From Terriglobia bacterium (GTDB lineage: Bacteria; Acidobacteriota; Terriglobia; Acidiferrales; UBA7541): 62,215 bases of DNA. The position numbers and the translations under genes are program-made. The notes under the pieces were generated by a model. It was not told where the DNA came from. It was given only the letters and a program-made list of their open reading frames with translations, and ran no database searches. Numbering within the stretch: the first letter of the stretch is position 1; each line of letters opens with the position of its first letter. The stretch covers positions 1 to 62,215 of the forward strand of contig JAIQGD010000004.1 in assembly GCA_020072765.1 (NCBI GenBank). The letters are read 5' to 3'. This document shows, one piece after another, positions 17,486-27,648 of this stretch.

Positions 17486-18307
17486 TTACATGTGCGTGAG
17501 TGTGCCGGTGACTTTGGTGCGGCGCAGCGCCCAGGCAAACACCGCGAACGACGCGGGAATCAGAATCGCCGCGAACCCCAGCAGGGCGGCCAGCAAGGGC
17601 CAGAGCTGTCTCCACCCCGCGCCGCCCAGCAGCGCCGCGCGCATGCCTTCCAGCGAATAGGTCAGCGGAATCAGTCGCGCCAGCAGCCGCAGCGGCGCGG
17701 GCAGCACCGCTACCGGATACATCAGCCCACCCACCAGGCTCGACACGCCCAGCACCAGCCACTTCGCCGGGTTCCCGCGCTTGAACAGAATCTGGTAGCT
17801 GGCCGAAAGAATCCCCAGCCCCGCGAACGCCAGGATGGAAGCGAGCAGAATGGCCGTCGCGCCCGCCCAATTGGCGCTCCGTGGCGAAAAACCGAAAAAG
17901 AGCGTGCCCCAGGCCAGGTAAATGCCCGTGCGCAGCGCCAGAGCCACGAACGGGTAAATCGCTGACCCCGCCAGGATCACCGAAACCGGCGTCTGCGTGA
18001 CCAGCAGCGCTTCCAGGGTCCGGTTGCCCCGCGCCTCTTCCAGGCTCGCGTCAAACGCGCTGAGCGCCACTCCCATGTAGTCGAAAAAGGCGAAGCCCAC
18101 CAGCGCGAAGGCGAAATAGTTGCTCCCGAAGGGCAGCGAGCGCTCCAGCGCGGGGCTCTCGACGAACCGCGACAGGAAATAGAAGGTGGCCACGCCGAAC
18201 AGCGCCTCGATGGTCTCGAACAGCAGGACCGTGCGATAGCTGCGCGCGATGGAAAAGTCCCGCCAGAAAAAAGCGCGGATCTTGCCCAGCGTGCGCCTGG
18301 CGTTCAT
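17486..18307 (-). CDS. ABC-2 type transporter permease
   Basis: A 273-residue integral membrane protein starting at ATG 18307 (MNARRTLGKIRAFFWRDF). It has an N-terminal cytoplasmic stretch and about six hydrophobic helices, with EGMRAALLGG before the last helices, as in ABC-2 permeases of the NatB or drug/polysaccharide export type. Its ATG overlaps the stop of the ATPase gene by four bases (ATGA), so translation is coupled and the two proteins surely form one exporter. The open frame extends further upstream over the ATPase gene, but that part is a shadow. The substrate is unknown. Confidence 0.85.
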   Translation of the reverse strand: MNARRTLGKIRAFFWRDFSIARSYRTVLLFETIEALFGVATFYFLSRFVESPALERSLPFGSNYFAFALVGFAFFDYMGVALSAFDASLEEARGNRTLEALLVTQTPVSVILAGSAIYPFVALALRTGIYLAWGTLFFGFSPRSANWAGATAILLASILAFAGLGILSASYQILFKRGNPAKWLVLGVSSLVGGLMYPVAVLPAPLRLLARLIPLTYSLEGMRAALLGGAGWRQLWPLLAALLGFAAILIPASFAVFAWALRRTKVTGTLTHM

Positions 18308-19113
18308 GGCAGTTCTCTCGCCTGCGCCGCGGGACGCGCCAGGCGCTCGATCGCCTCTTCCAGCGTCGCCGCGCCGGTGGAGGCGCGCAGCCCGCTGGGG
18401 GAATCGCACGCCAGCAGCGTGCCGTGATCGAGCAGGAGGACGCGGTCGGCCACCTGATCGACTTCGGCCAGCGAGTGCGACGAAAACAGCAGTGATGTGC
18501 CCTGCCGGTGCACCAACTCTTCCTTCAGCAGCCGGCGAAAGTCCGCTGCGGCTAGCGGGTCGAGGCTCCGCGTGGGCTCGTCGAGCAGGAGGACATGCGG
18601 GCCGTGCAGCAGCGCCCGGGCCAGCCCCAGCCGGTGCGTCATGCCGGTGGAAAGCGTGCGCACCTGCCGGTCGAGGTCGTCCCCGAGCCCCAGGGCTTTC
18701 GCGACGGTGGCGATGCGCTCGCGCGCCTGTGCGCCGTCCAGATTGTTCATGGCGGCGAAAAACGCCAGGTTCTCGCGCCCGGTCAGGCGGCTGTAAAACC
18801 CCTCGTCGCCGCCCGTGTGGTAGCCGAGCTGGCGGCGCGCCTTTTGCCCTTCGCGCTGGACGTCGAACCCGCCCATCGTGGCGCGGCCGCGCGTGGGGAA
18901 GACCAGCGTGGCCAGAATGCGCAGCAGCGTGGTTTTTCCGGCGCCGTTGTGCCCCACCAGCGCCACGGCCTCGCCGTGCCCGGTCGTGAACGACACGCCC
19001 GCCAGCGCGCACTGCGTCGGCCGCGCGAACGGATGCAGCAGGGCGCGCCAGCCGGAAAAGGCCGGAGGAAAATACTTTTCCAGATTCTCGACGACAATGG
19101 CGGGCGCGGACAT
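18304..19113 (-). CDS. ABC transporter ATP-binding protein
   Basis: The 269-residue nucleotide-binding subunit of an ABC-2 exporter. Walker A is GHNGAGKT at residues 54-61. The ABC signature appears as LSTGMTHRLGLARALL (about 151), followed by Walker B VLLLDEPTRSLDP and the switch His in LFSSHSLAEVD. The signature is LSTGM where LSGGQ is usual, as in many NatA/CcmA-like exporters. The loop after the first strand (YFPPAFSGWRALLHPFARP) is also seen in exporters of the polysaccharide/teichoic acid branch. It is translationally coupled to the permease. Confidence 0.9.
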   Translation of the reverse strand: MSAPAIVVENLEKYFPPAFSGWRALLHPFARPTQCALAGVSFTTGHGEAVALVGHNGAGKTTLLRILATLVFPTRGRATMGGFDVQREGQKARRQLGYHTGGDEGFYSRLTGRENLAFFAAMNNLDGAQARERIATVAKALGLGDDLDRQVRTLSTGMTHRLGLARALLHGPHVLLLDEPTRSLDPLAAADFRRLLKEELVHRQGTSLLFSSHSLAEVDQVADRVLLLDHGTLLACDSPSGLRASTGAATLEEAIERLARPAAQARELP

Positions 19114-19296
19114 CCTAGGAAGTTATAACCGATCCGGCGGTGGTGAATCCAGTTCCTCTCCTCCTGCGCGCTCGGGCGTGATCCGCACGATGTTGTATGG
19201 GACTTCCACGCGGCGGCCGGGATAGCTGGCGGCCAGCCCGGGCAGGGAGAACCGGATGGCTGTTTATGCGCTGGCGCAATGCCGGCGGAAGCTGGA

Positions 19297-19548
19297 CTAC
19301 CTGTTCGCAGCGGAGCACGGCCCGCGCGACCAGCGGACCTGTTCCTCCGCAGGCGTGTCGAGGCGCCGCAGGACAAGCCTGCCTGCCCGGTTCTCAAGGG
19401 CAAAAGTCTTGGAACAGGCGTCGCAGAGCCAGAAATGCTGCGCGGAATTCGCATCGCTCCCCGCCCCGGCCGGAAGAAGGCGGAGGAGCTGGCCCTTCCT
19501 GTAATCAAACGGGGCCGCGCAATCTGCGTTGATGCAACGAAGCGCCAT
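19297..19548 (-). CDS. Small cysteine-rich (probable zinc-binding) protein
   Basis: An 83-residue frame on the minus strand. Four cysteines are spaced as a zinc site: CINADC near the N-terminus and CDACSK near residue 44, after a basic stretch APFDYRKGQLLRLL. This spacing and the hydrophobic HFWLCDACS look like a real small zinc-ribbon protein rather than a shadow. The ribosome binding site is weak. It is alone between the MFS gene downstream and the ABC ATPase region. Function unknown. Confidence 0.5.
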   Translation of the reverse strand: MALRCINADCAAPFDYRKGQLLRLLPAGAGSDANSAQHFWLCDACSKTFALENRAGRLVLRRLDTPAEEQVRWSRGPCSAANR

Positions 19549-19717
19549 GATCCAGCATGGATAAGTCTTGCTTCTATTGCAAACTCATTAAATCTATCGG
19601 ACTGATTTGATTCTCCGTGGCACACGACACGGGATTCGAAGGACCCACATGCGGATGTCCTGGCGCTCTTGCGAAAAAGAGTGTGTGCCACCGAACGCCG
19701 GGCCTGTGGCGCTTGGC

Positions 19718-20932
19718 TCAGGCGTCCGCATGAAAGGCGATGCGGTGGGCTTCCGGGCCGGCGGCGATGACGACGGCGGCCAGGGCAAACACCACGGCGG
19801 CAAACGTTCCCATGGCCGTGGCGTACCCGAAATGGCCGCTCAGTTTCGCTTCCAGAAACGGCGCGGTCGAGGCGATCAGCACGCCCACCTGATAGGCAAA
19901 GCCGGGGAAAAATCCGCGCAGCCCGCGCGGCGAAAGTTCATTGATGTGCGCCGGAATCACGCCCCAGGCTCCCTGCACCATGAACTGCATCAGAAAGGCG
20001 CCTGCGGCCATGAAGGCGGCCACGGGCGGCGCGAACATCCACGCGGGAATGAGCAGCAGTGCCAGCAGCGCCGCCGTCACCATGGCGCGGCGCCGCCCGC
20101 GCCGGTCGGAGTAAAGTCCCATGGCGATGCCGCCCGCGATCGCGCCGAACATCGAGATGACGCTGACCACGGCCGTGGCGCGCGTGCTGAAATGCAGCTG
20201 CCGCTGCAGAAACGTCGGGTAGAGGTCCTGCGTGCCGTGCGACATGAAATTCAGCATGGCCATCAGCAGGACCAGATAGGCGAAGCGCTTCCAGTTCGCG
20301 CCCACCGCGCGAAAATAGCCCGCCCAGTCCGTTTTCGGCGCCGCCTTCCACGCTTCGCTCTCCTTCACCTTGGCGCGGATGAACAGCACCAGCAGCGCGG
20401 GCAATCCGCCGATGAAAAACATGGGGCGCCAGCCCCAGTGCGGGAAGACGGTCCAGAACGCGACCGCCGCGAGCAGATTGCCCAGCGCGTAGCCCTCCTG
20501 CAGCACGCCGGATAAAATCCCGCGCCACCTCACCGGCACCGACTCCATGGCCAGCGATGCCCCCACGCCCCATTCGCCGCCCATCCCGATGCCGTAGAGC
20601 AGCCGGAGAACCAGAAACGTCCCATAGCTCGGGGCAAGCCCCGAAAACACCTCCACGACCGAGTAGAACAAAATGTCCAGCATGAGCGGGAGACGCCGGC
20701 CGTAGCGATCCGCCATCAGGCCGAAGAGAAACGCGCCGACCGGCCGCATCATCAGGCTGGCAGTGAGCGTCAGCGTCATGTCGGCGACCGAACGGTGAAA
20801 TTCCCCGGCCACCTGCGGCAGCACGTACACCAGGATGAAGAAATCGAAGGCGTCGAGCGTCCAGCCGAGAAAGCCGGCGACCAGCGCATTGCGGGAGTTG
20901 GCGCGCTCGTCGATGGAGGCCGCGCCGTTCAT
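19718..20932 (-). CDS. MFS transporter, metabolite:proton symporter type
   Basis: A 404-residue major facilitator with twelve predicted membrane helices. The start is ATG 20932 (MNGAASIDERANSRNALVAG), which overlaps the folP stop as ATGA; the longer open frame upstream is a shadow of folP. Family motifs are GWTLDAFDFFILVYVLPQ in helix 1, FGLMADRYGRRLPL in the 2-3 loop and GIGMGGEWGVGASLAMESV in helix 5. This pattern fits the sialate/lactate:H+ (SHS) group of carboxylate carriers. The substrate is probably a small carboxylate (inference). Coupling to folP is unusual. Confidence 0.85.
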   Translation of the reverse strand: MNGAASIDERANSRNALVAGFLGWTLDAFDFFILVYVLPQVAGEFHRSVADMTLTLTASLMMRPVGAFLFGLMADRYGRRLPLMLDILFYSVVEVFSGLAPSYGTFLVLRLLYGIGMGGEWGVGASLAMESVPVRWRGILSGVLQEGYALGNLLAAVAFWTVFPHWGWRPMFFIGGLPALLVLFIRAKVKESEAWKAAPKTDWAGYFRAVGANWKRFAYLVLLMAMLNFMSHGTQDLYPTFLQRQLHFSTRATAVVSVISMFGAIAGGIAMGLYSDRRGRRRAMVTAALLALLLIPAWMFAPPVAAFMAAGAFLMQFMVQGAWGVIPAHINELSPRGLRGFFPGFAYQVGVLIASTAPFLEAKLSGHFGYATAMGTFAAVVFALAAVVIAAGPEAHRIAFHADA

Positions 20933-21813
20933 TGGGACGGAGGACGCGGGGCGGCCAAGCCGGGGCGGAGGATCGCGTCCGCCACGCGCGCCACTTGTGC
21001 CATTTCGGCCACGTCGTGCACGCGCACGATGTGCGCGCCGCCCAGGATGCTGGCCGCCACCGTGGCCGCCGTGCCCCATGCACGCTCGGCCTCGGGCGCG
21101 CCGCCGAGCGCCTGGCCGATAAAACTCTTTCTCGACGTGCCCACCAGCAGCGGAAAACCCAGCCGCGCCAGCTCGGGCAGGCGCGCGAGCAACTCGAAGT
21201 TCTGCGCGTAGCTTTTGCCGAAGCCGATGCCGGGATCGAGGACGATCTGCGATTTCGCCACGCCCGCGCGCCGCGCCGTGGCCGCCGCGCGGCGCAGTCC
21301 CGCCGTGACGTCGCGCAGGACGTCGCGCGCAAACGGCGTCTTCTGCATCGTGCGGGGCTCGCCCCGCATGTGCATCAGGATCAGCGGCCGCCTGCGGCGG
21401 CGCGCGACCTCCGCCAGGCGCGGGTCGGCGCGCAGTCCCGTCACGTCGTTGAGAATTTCCGCGCCCGCGCCCGCCGCGGCCTCGGCGACTTCCGCTTTGC
21501 TGGTGTCCACGGAGACGGGGATCGAGAGGCGGCCGCGCAGCTTTTCGAGCACCGGAAGAATCCGCCGCCGCTCTTCCTCGGCGGAAATGGCCTGCGCGCC
21601 GGGGCGCGTCGATTCGCCGCCGATATCGAGAATGTCCGCGCCGGCGCGCTCCAGTTCGATGGCCCGCGCCACCGCCGCATCAGCGCCGAAGTACACGCCG
21701 CCGTCGGAAAAGCTGTCCGGGGTGACATTGAGCACGCCCATCACGAGCGTGCGCTCGCCCAGCACCAGCCGGCGCGACGGCAGCCACAATGTGAACTTCT
21801 TCCGCAAACGCAT
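20929..21813 (-). CDS. folP: Dihydropteroate synthase FolP
   Basis: FolP joins p-aminobenzoate to hydroxymethyldihydropterin diphosphate in folate synthesis and is the sulfonamide target. The signatures are MGVLNVTPDSFSDGG at residues 25-39 and DILDIGGESTRPGA near 60. VSVDTSKAEVAEAA and LDPGIGFGKSYAQNFELL also match, and the C-terminal RVHDVAEM is typical. The 294-residue length is normal. In many bacteria folP follows ftsH directly; here about 2 kb with a repeat, a DMT carrier and two small genes separate them. Its stop overlaps the start of the MFS gene. Confidence 0.95.
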   Translation of the reverse strand: MRLRKKFTLWLPSRRLVLGERTLVMGVLNVTPDSFSDGGVYFGADAAVARAIELERAGADILDIGGESTRPGAQAISAEEERRRILPVLEKLRGRLSIPVSVDTSKAEVAEAAAGAGAEILNDVTGLRADPRLAEVARRRRRPLILMHMRGEPRTMQKTPFARDVLRDVTAGLRRAAATARRAGVAKSQIVLDPGIGFGKSYAQNFELLARLPELARLGFPLLVGTSRKSFIGQALGGAPEAERAWGTAATVAASILGGAHIVRVHDVAEMAQVARVADAILRPGLAAPRPPSQ

Positions 21814-21908
21814 CGCCCGCTATTGAATCACGGTTTGCCTCAAAACGATAAGGCCGCGAACGATTTGGTGGCGCAGTCGGTTTCCGATAACCCAACTTGC
21901 CGGGAGTT

Positions 21909-22065
21909 AGCAGGATGCTGAAAAAACCTGAGCGCTTTGTGGGTCGCGGCTTCAGCGCGCCGTTTGCGTCCCGGACAGCAGTCGGGACCGCGACATAAGA
22001 GCCGCAAGATCAAAGGGGCTTTAGCCCCTGAAGCTCCTTGAGGCGTCTTTTTCAGCATCCTGTTA
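21909..22065. repeat. Palindromic dispersed repeat, copy D, with an internal insertion
   Basis: Ends are AGCAGGATGCTGAAAA and TTTTTCAGCATCCTG, as in copies A-C. The first inner hairpin (GTCGCGGCTTCAGC...CGCGAC) is split by about 27 extra bases that contain their own GTCCCGGAC/GTCGGGAC pairing. The right end carries the TAA stop of the DMT transporter gene (22063-22065). Confidence 0.8.
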
Positions 22066-23004
22066 GGCCGTATCTTCCACCAGCGGCGCCGCGACGGCCT
22101 TCTTCGCTCTCGTCGTGGTGATCACCACCACGCTGAGCAGCACAAACACAGTTCCCAGGATTGTCCGCAGGCTCAGCGCTTCGCCGCCCAGGAAATATCC
22201 CACCAGCACGGCCACCACCGGGTTCACGTACGCATAGGTTCCAACCTTGGTCGGCGATTCATGATGAATCAGCCACACGTAGGCGGTATACGCGACGATC
22301 GAACCGGGGACAATCAGATACAGCAACGCGAGCCACGCGCCGCGCGAAACGGCCCACGGATGAAAATGTCGGAATTCGCCCAGTCCGGCCGACGTGAGCG
22401 CCAGAAACACTCCGCCAGCGAGCATCTGTGCTCCCGAGCTCATGACTTTGGAAGGAGGCAGCGGCAGCTTGCGCGCTAACGCCGACGCTACCGACCAGCT
22501 CAGCGACGCGACCGTCAGCGCCACGGCGCCCAGCCTGTCGATCGGCTCCCCGCCGAGGTTCAGCGAGCGGCTCACCAGCACGGCCACTCCGCCAAGGCCG
22601 ATCACGAGCGCCAATGCCAGGCGGACGGTGAGCCGTTGCGTTCCCAGGAAGATGATTTCCGATAGCGCCATAAACGCCGGGATCGTGCCCAGCATGACCG
22701 AGGCAAGGCCCGACGGGACCCGCTGTTCGGCCCAGAACAACAGCCCGTAGTCGAGGACGAAGATCACAACAGCGAGCAAAGATATGGACGCCCATTGGCG
22801 TCCGCTCGGGGAGCGCTCGCCCCGCGCGCTCGCCCAGCCATACAGAACCAGCCCTGCAACCAGAAAACGCATCGCCGCGAACAGGAGCGGCGGAACCTCG
22901 TGCACGCCAATGCGAATGGCCAGAAATGTGGATCCCCACACCAAATAGATAATCGCGAAGGCCAACAGCGTCTTCCACGTAGGGCGGTGAGTGGTAGCGT
23001 CCAT
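22063..23004 (-). CDS. DMT/EamA-family transporter (YedA-like)
   Basis: A 313-residue protein with ten hydrophobic helices in two EamA halves. The first begins TLLAFAIIYLVWGSTFLAIR. The second has YLIVPGSIVAYTAYVWLIHH and VGTYAYVNPVVAVLVGYFLG. This is the drug/metabolite exporter fold, closest by eye to YedA-type amino acid or metabolite exporters; substrate unknown. Its last codons run into the right end of repeat copy D, which supplies the stop, so the C-terminus may have been altered by the element. No strong ribosome binding site is seen. Confidence 0.88.
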   Translation of the reverse strand: MDATTHRPTWKTLLAFAIIYLVWGSTFLAIRIGVHEVPPLLFAAMRFLVAGLVLYGWASARGERSPSGRQWASISLLAVVIFVLDYGLLFWAEQRVPSGLASVMLGTIPAFMALSEIIFLGTQRLTVRLALALVIGLGGVAVLVSRSLNLGGEPIDRLGAVALTVASLSWSVASALARKLPLPPSKVMSSGAQMLAGGVFLALTSAGLGEFRHFHPWAVSRGAWLALLYLIVPGSIVAYTAYVWLIHHESPTKVGTYAYVNPVVAVLVGYFLGGEALSLRTILGTVFVLLSVVVITTTRAKKAVAAPLVEDTA

Positions 23005-23140
23005 AGCAGGCTAAGCGATAAGGACTATCATGCAGACGGCCAACCGGCAAGACAGCTTTTGGCATGCGCGGCAACCGGATAAGTGCGCGGAGCTTCCGAT
23101 GATCCGGCCCCACCGGCGCTTCACGGGACGATCTCGCAGC

Positions 23141-23335
23141 TTAGCCGCGATTCTTTCCGGCTCTTCCTGCATTTTTCGTGAGATGCCAGGCGTCACACCA
23201 GGAGCACAGATAGGCGCTCAGTTCTTTGGGCGCATTGGTGGTTGCGATCTGGTGTGCCGCGGTCGCCAGCGCTTCTCCTTCGCTGGCGTACTTCCGCTTC
23301 CCGCTGACCGGACATTTGGATTCGTCGTCCACCAC
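23141..23335 (-). CDS. Small protein with CSWCDAWH motif, possibly the 3' part of a frameshifted gene
   Basis: A 64-residue frame from GTG 23335. It has four candidate metal ligands (KCPVSGKRKYAS, YLCSWCDAWHLTK) and looks like a small zinc-binding protein of unknown function. The frame next to it, from ATG 23427 or 23388, gives a protein-like start (MAKASDAIAAMKNFPKG) that turns into non-protein-like sequence exactly where this frame becomes protein-like. A -1 shift at the G-run AAGGGGTC (near 23340) would join the two. The ATG at 23427 overlaps the stop of the upstream gene. So the true gene may be about 80-95 residues with a frameshift. Confidence 0.55.
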   Translation of the reverse strand: MVDDESKCPVSGKRKYASEGEALATAAHQIATTNAPKELSAYLCSWCDAWHLTKNAGRAGKNRG

Positions 23336-23423
23336 GACCCCTTCGGAAAATTCTTCATTGCCGCGATCGCGTCACTCGCCTTCGCCATGTTCCGGAGGGG
23401 CGGTGCCTTTTCCGATTTCAGGT

Positions 23424-23732
23424 TCAATCGAGATCGAAGTCCCGGAGGGGTTTTTCGACGGGGCCGTCCTTGGCCTTCTTGAGGCCTTCAGCGAATTTGC
23501 GCGCCAGGACGTCTTCCTTGGTTTTTTCGGCTTCGACCGAGGCGCGGAATTTCGCTTCGACCGCTTCGGCCTGGTTGCGCAGCAGCTGCGCCGTGTCGTC
23601 CAGATCCACCGACGGCGGCGCTTTTGGCGGAGGGACGTGCGCGAGCACGGCGGCCACCTGCGGGTCGACGGTCAACTTCGCCCGGCAGCAGGGGCAATCC
23701 ACCTGGAACGTATCCGCGGATCTTTTTGCCAT
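23424..23732 (-). CDS. Conserved-looking small protein with N-terminal CPCC motif
   Basis: A 102-residue frame. The N-terminus VDCPCCRAKLTVDPQ resembles one half of a zinc ribbon. It is followed by a Pro-rich linker (VPPPKAPPSV) and a charged helical region of about 60 residues (EAVEAKFRASVEAEKTKEDV). It lies after ftsH on the same strand, beyond the ftsH terminator. Function unknown. A cytoplasmic role is likely, since no signal peptide is visible. Confidence 0.65.
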   Translation of the reverse strand: MAKRSADTFQVDCPCCRAKLTVDPQVAAVLAHVPPPKAPPSVDLDDTAQLLRNQAEAVEAKFRASVEAEKTKEDVLARKFAEGLKKAKDGPVEKPLRDFDLD

Positions 23733-23810
23733 GAGACCATTTTACGCCAAATCGCGACTCGTGGAGTATCCTCCGGGGAAAAGCCGGGATGGCACCGCCC
23801 AGACGCCCGC

Positions 23811-23850
23811 AAAAGAAAAAGGGCGTCCCCGGATTGATCCGGGACGCCCT
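23811..23850 (-). terminator. Rho-independent terminator of ftsH
   Basis: On the minus strand, AGGGCGTCCCGGAT pairs with ATCCGGGGACGCCCT around a short loop, and the run TTTTTCTTTT follows at once. The stem is 14 bp with one bulged base. It lies 24 bases after the ftsH stop, an ideal place. Confidence 0.9.
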
Positions 23851-23873
23851 GTCACTTTCGCGCGAAAAATGGA

Positions 23874-25814
<1,941 letters not shown>

Positions 25815-26054
25815 CGTCCTACCTCACCCTCGGGCTGTTTTCTTGCGAGCAGTTTTCTGCCGCCTCCGGCTGCTGGATCGGAGGCTGTCGTCCCTAACCC
25901 ACACCGCGTTCCCAGGAGGCCCGTTCGTGAATCTCGGGCCGAAACCCACTAATTACTTAGATGCCGCAGCGGCGCGAATGTATTCAGCCTGCCAATCCAC
26001 CCTGCGCGAAGCTAACTGGTGCCCGGCGCAGCCCTCGCGCCGCTCAGCGCCTCC

Positions 26055-27551
26055 TCAAAAGCGATCTTCCTCAATCACGACTCCGGCCCGCGCGCCCTTC
26101 CGGGCACAAAACTCCTCGGCGGGGGCCATGCCGCGGACCCATGCCACGCGCCCGCCGCTGACCAGCACGGGCCAACTGCCCCGCTCGCGACTCGGAATGT
26201 GCCGCGCCAGGAACATCTCCTTCAATTTCAAGGCGTGGCGGCGACCGCGCGGGCGATAGGCATCCCCGGGCCGCCAGTTCCGCAGGATCAACGGGGCCGC
26301 CAGCAAATCCGCGTCCAAAGCTACGACTTCTCTTTTAGTGTCCCTCGCCAGGATAGGCCAGTCAATTACTTTCAGGCGGAAGCGGCTCCCCAGTTCCGGG
26401 ACGGAAACAGTGGCCGCGCCCCTGGCCGGAAGGTCCACCACGTATTGATACTCCCGCGGTGACCGGGTGGTCTCCGGCAACGATGCGTCCGGTCCCGCAG
26501 AGGCGGGACCGGAAACGATCAAATCGTCAAACGTGCGCTCGACGACGATGCCGTGCGGCAGTTCCACGCGCCGCGCCCCTGTGGAAACCGAAGCCAGACG
26601 CATCACCTGCTCCACGTGCCGGGCCGAGAGTCCCCGCAACTCGCCCCGAACCCCCTGGTAGAGGCGACGGATCAGTCGCTCGGTCAACGCGCGTTGGGCC
26701 GCCGGCGCCGCGCTTCCCGGCGTGGCGCCGGCGTGAGGCTCTCCACTGGAGAGCGCCAGCGGCGCGAGCAAATTGCCGATCCGAATGATCAGTCTTCCCT
26801 CATTCTCGTGTACCAGGGCGCGGAAGCGATCCTCCACCAGCGCGGTCCAAAACTGTTCTTCTTCCCGCGCCAGCCGCGCCAGCCCGGCGAGGTGCGCCAC
26901 CGCGTGGTCCGAAAATTCGGTTTCCAGCAGGGGCAGGAGCCGCTGCCGAATCCGCGCGCGCAGCCGGCGCAGATCCAGATTGCTCGAATCCTCGCGCCAG
27001 TCCTGTCCCAGATCGCGCAGATATTTCCGGAGATCGTCCCGGCGTTCCCCCAGAAGCGGCCGCACCACCGAACCCACTACCGGATAGATTCCCGCCAGCC
27101 CCGTCGGACCGGTCCCGCGCAGCAGATGCGCCAGAACGGTTTCCGCCTGATCGTCGGCGGTGTGCGCCACGGCAATGTGCGTGGCCTGGCCTGCGGCGAC
27201 CACGCGCTCGAAAAAAGCATAGCGGAGCCGCCGCGCGGCATCCTCGAGATTCCACTTGCGGGCTGCCGCCACTCCGGCCACGTCCTCGCGTGCGAAAATC
27301 AAAGGCAGGTCGTGCATGCGCGCCACTTCCGCGACGAATTGCGCATCGGCGTCGGATTCCGCTCCGCGCAGGCCATGGTCGAAATGCACGACCGCCAGCG
27401 TAATCCCCAGCGGCTCGCGCAGCCTCTCGAGCAGCCGCAGCAGGGCCACCGAGTCGGCGCCCCCCGACACAGCCACACCCACGCGGTCGCCCGGCGATAG
27501 CAGGCGCGACGTGCGGATGGTTTCCAGGAGGCGTTGTTCCAGCGATTTCAC
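26055..27551 (-). CDS. tilS: tRNA(Ile)-lysidine synthase TilS
   Basis: TilS attaches lysine to C34 of the CAU-anticodon tRNA-Ile so that it reads AUA. The PP-loop SGGADSVALL starts at residue 29. VVHFDHGLRGAESDADA and the downstream AVAHTADDQAETVLAHLLRG shown by its core HTADDQAETVLAHLLRG are diagnostic. The C-terminal TilS domain (about 400-490) has NWRPGDAYRPRGRRHALKLK. The length of 498 residues is that of the long bacterial form. A short Ala- and Gly-rich insertion (about 255-270) is seen. A 240-base gap without a gene separates it from ftsH. Confidence 0.94.
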   Translation of the reverse strand: MKSLEQRLLETIRTSRLLSPGDRVGVAVSGGADSVALLRLLERLREPLGITLAVVHFDHGLRGAESDADAQFVAEVARMHDLPLIFAREDVAGVAAARKWNLEDAARRLRYAFFERVVAAGQATHIAVAHTADDQAETVLAHLLRGTGPTGLAGIYPVVGSVVRPLLGERRDDLRKYLRDLGQDWREDSSNLDLRRLRARIRQRLLPLLETEFSDHAVAHLAGLARLAREEEQFWTALVEDRFRALVHENEGRLIIRIGNLLAPLALSSGEPHAGATPGSAAPAAQRALTERLIRRLYQGVRGELRGLSARHVEQVMRLASVSTGARRVELPHGIVVERTFDDLIVSGPASAGPDASLPETTRSPREYQYVVDLPARGAATVSVPELGSRFRLKVIDWPILARDTKREVVALDADLLAAPLILRNWRPGDAYRPRGRRHALKLKEMFLARHIPSRERGSWPVLVSGGRVAWVRGMAPAEEFCARKGARAGVVIEEDRF

Positions 27552-27648
27552 GGATGGGGTCCTTCGGCGCCCCTCGGCTAGAGGATTTCATGGTAACAGC
27601 CGGACGGGCAAGGGTCGAGTCCGGCGCGGCGGAAGGGCCGCCGTGCGG

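Noticed and set aside
17486-19012. Apparent 508-residue fusion of an ABC ATPase region with the permease
   Set aside because: The N-terminal 235 residues are a wrong-frame reading of the ATPase gene; the ATGA overlap at 18304-18307 shows two separate proteins.
19118-19255. Minus-strand stretch reading SLPGLAASYPGRRVEVPYNI then VRITPE
   Set aside because: It looks protein-like for about 45 residues but has an upstream TAA and no usable start codon; possibly a fragment, not supportable as a gene.
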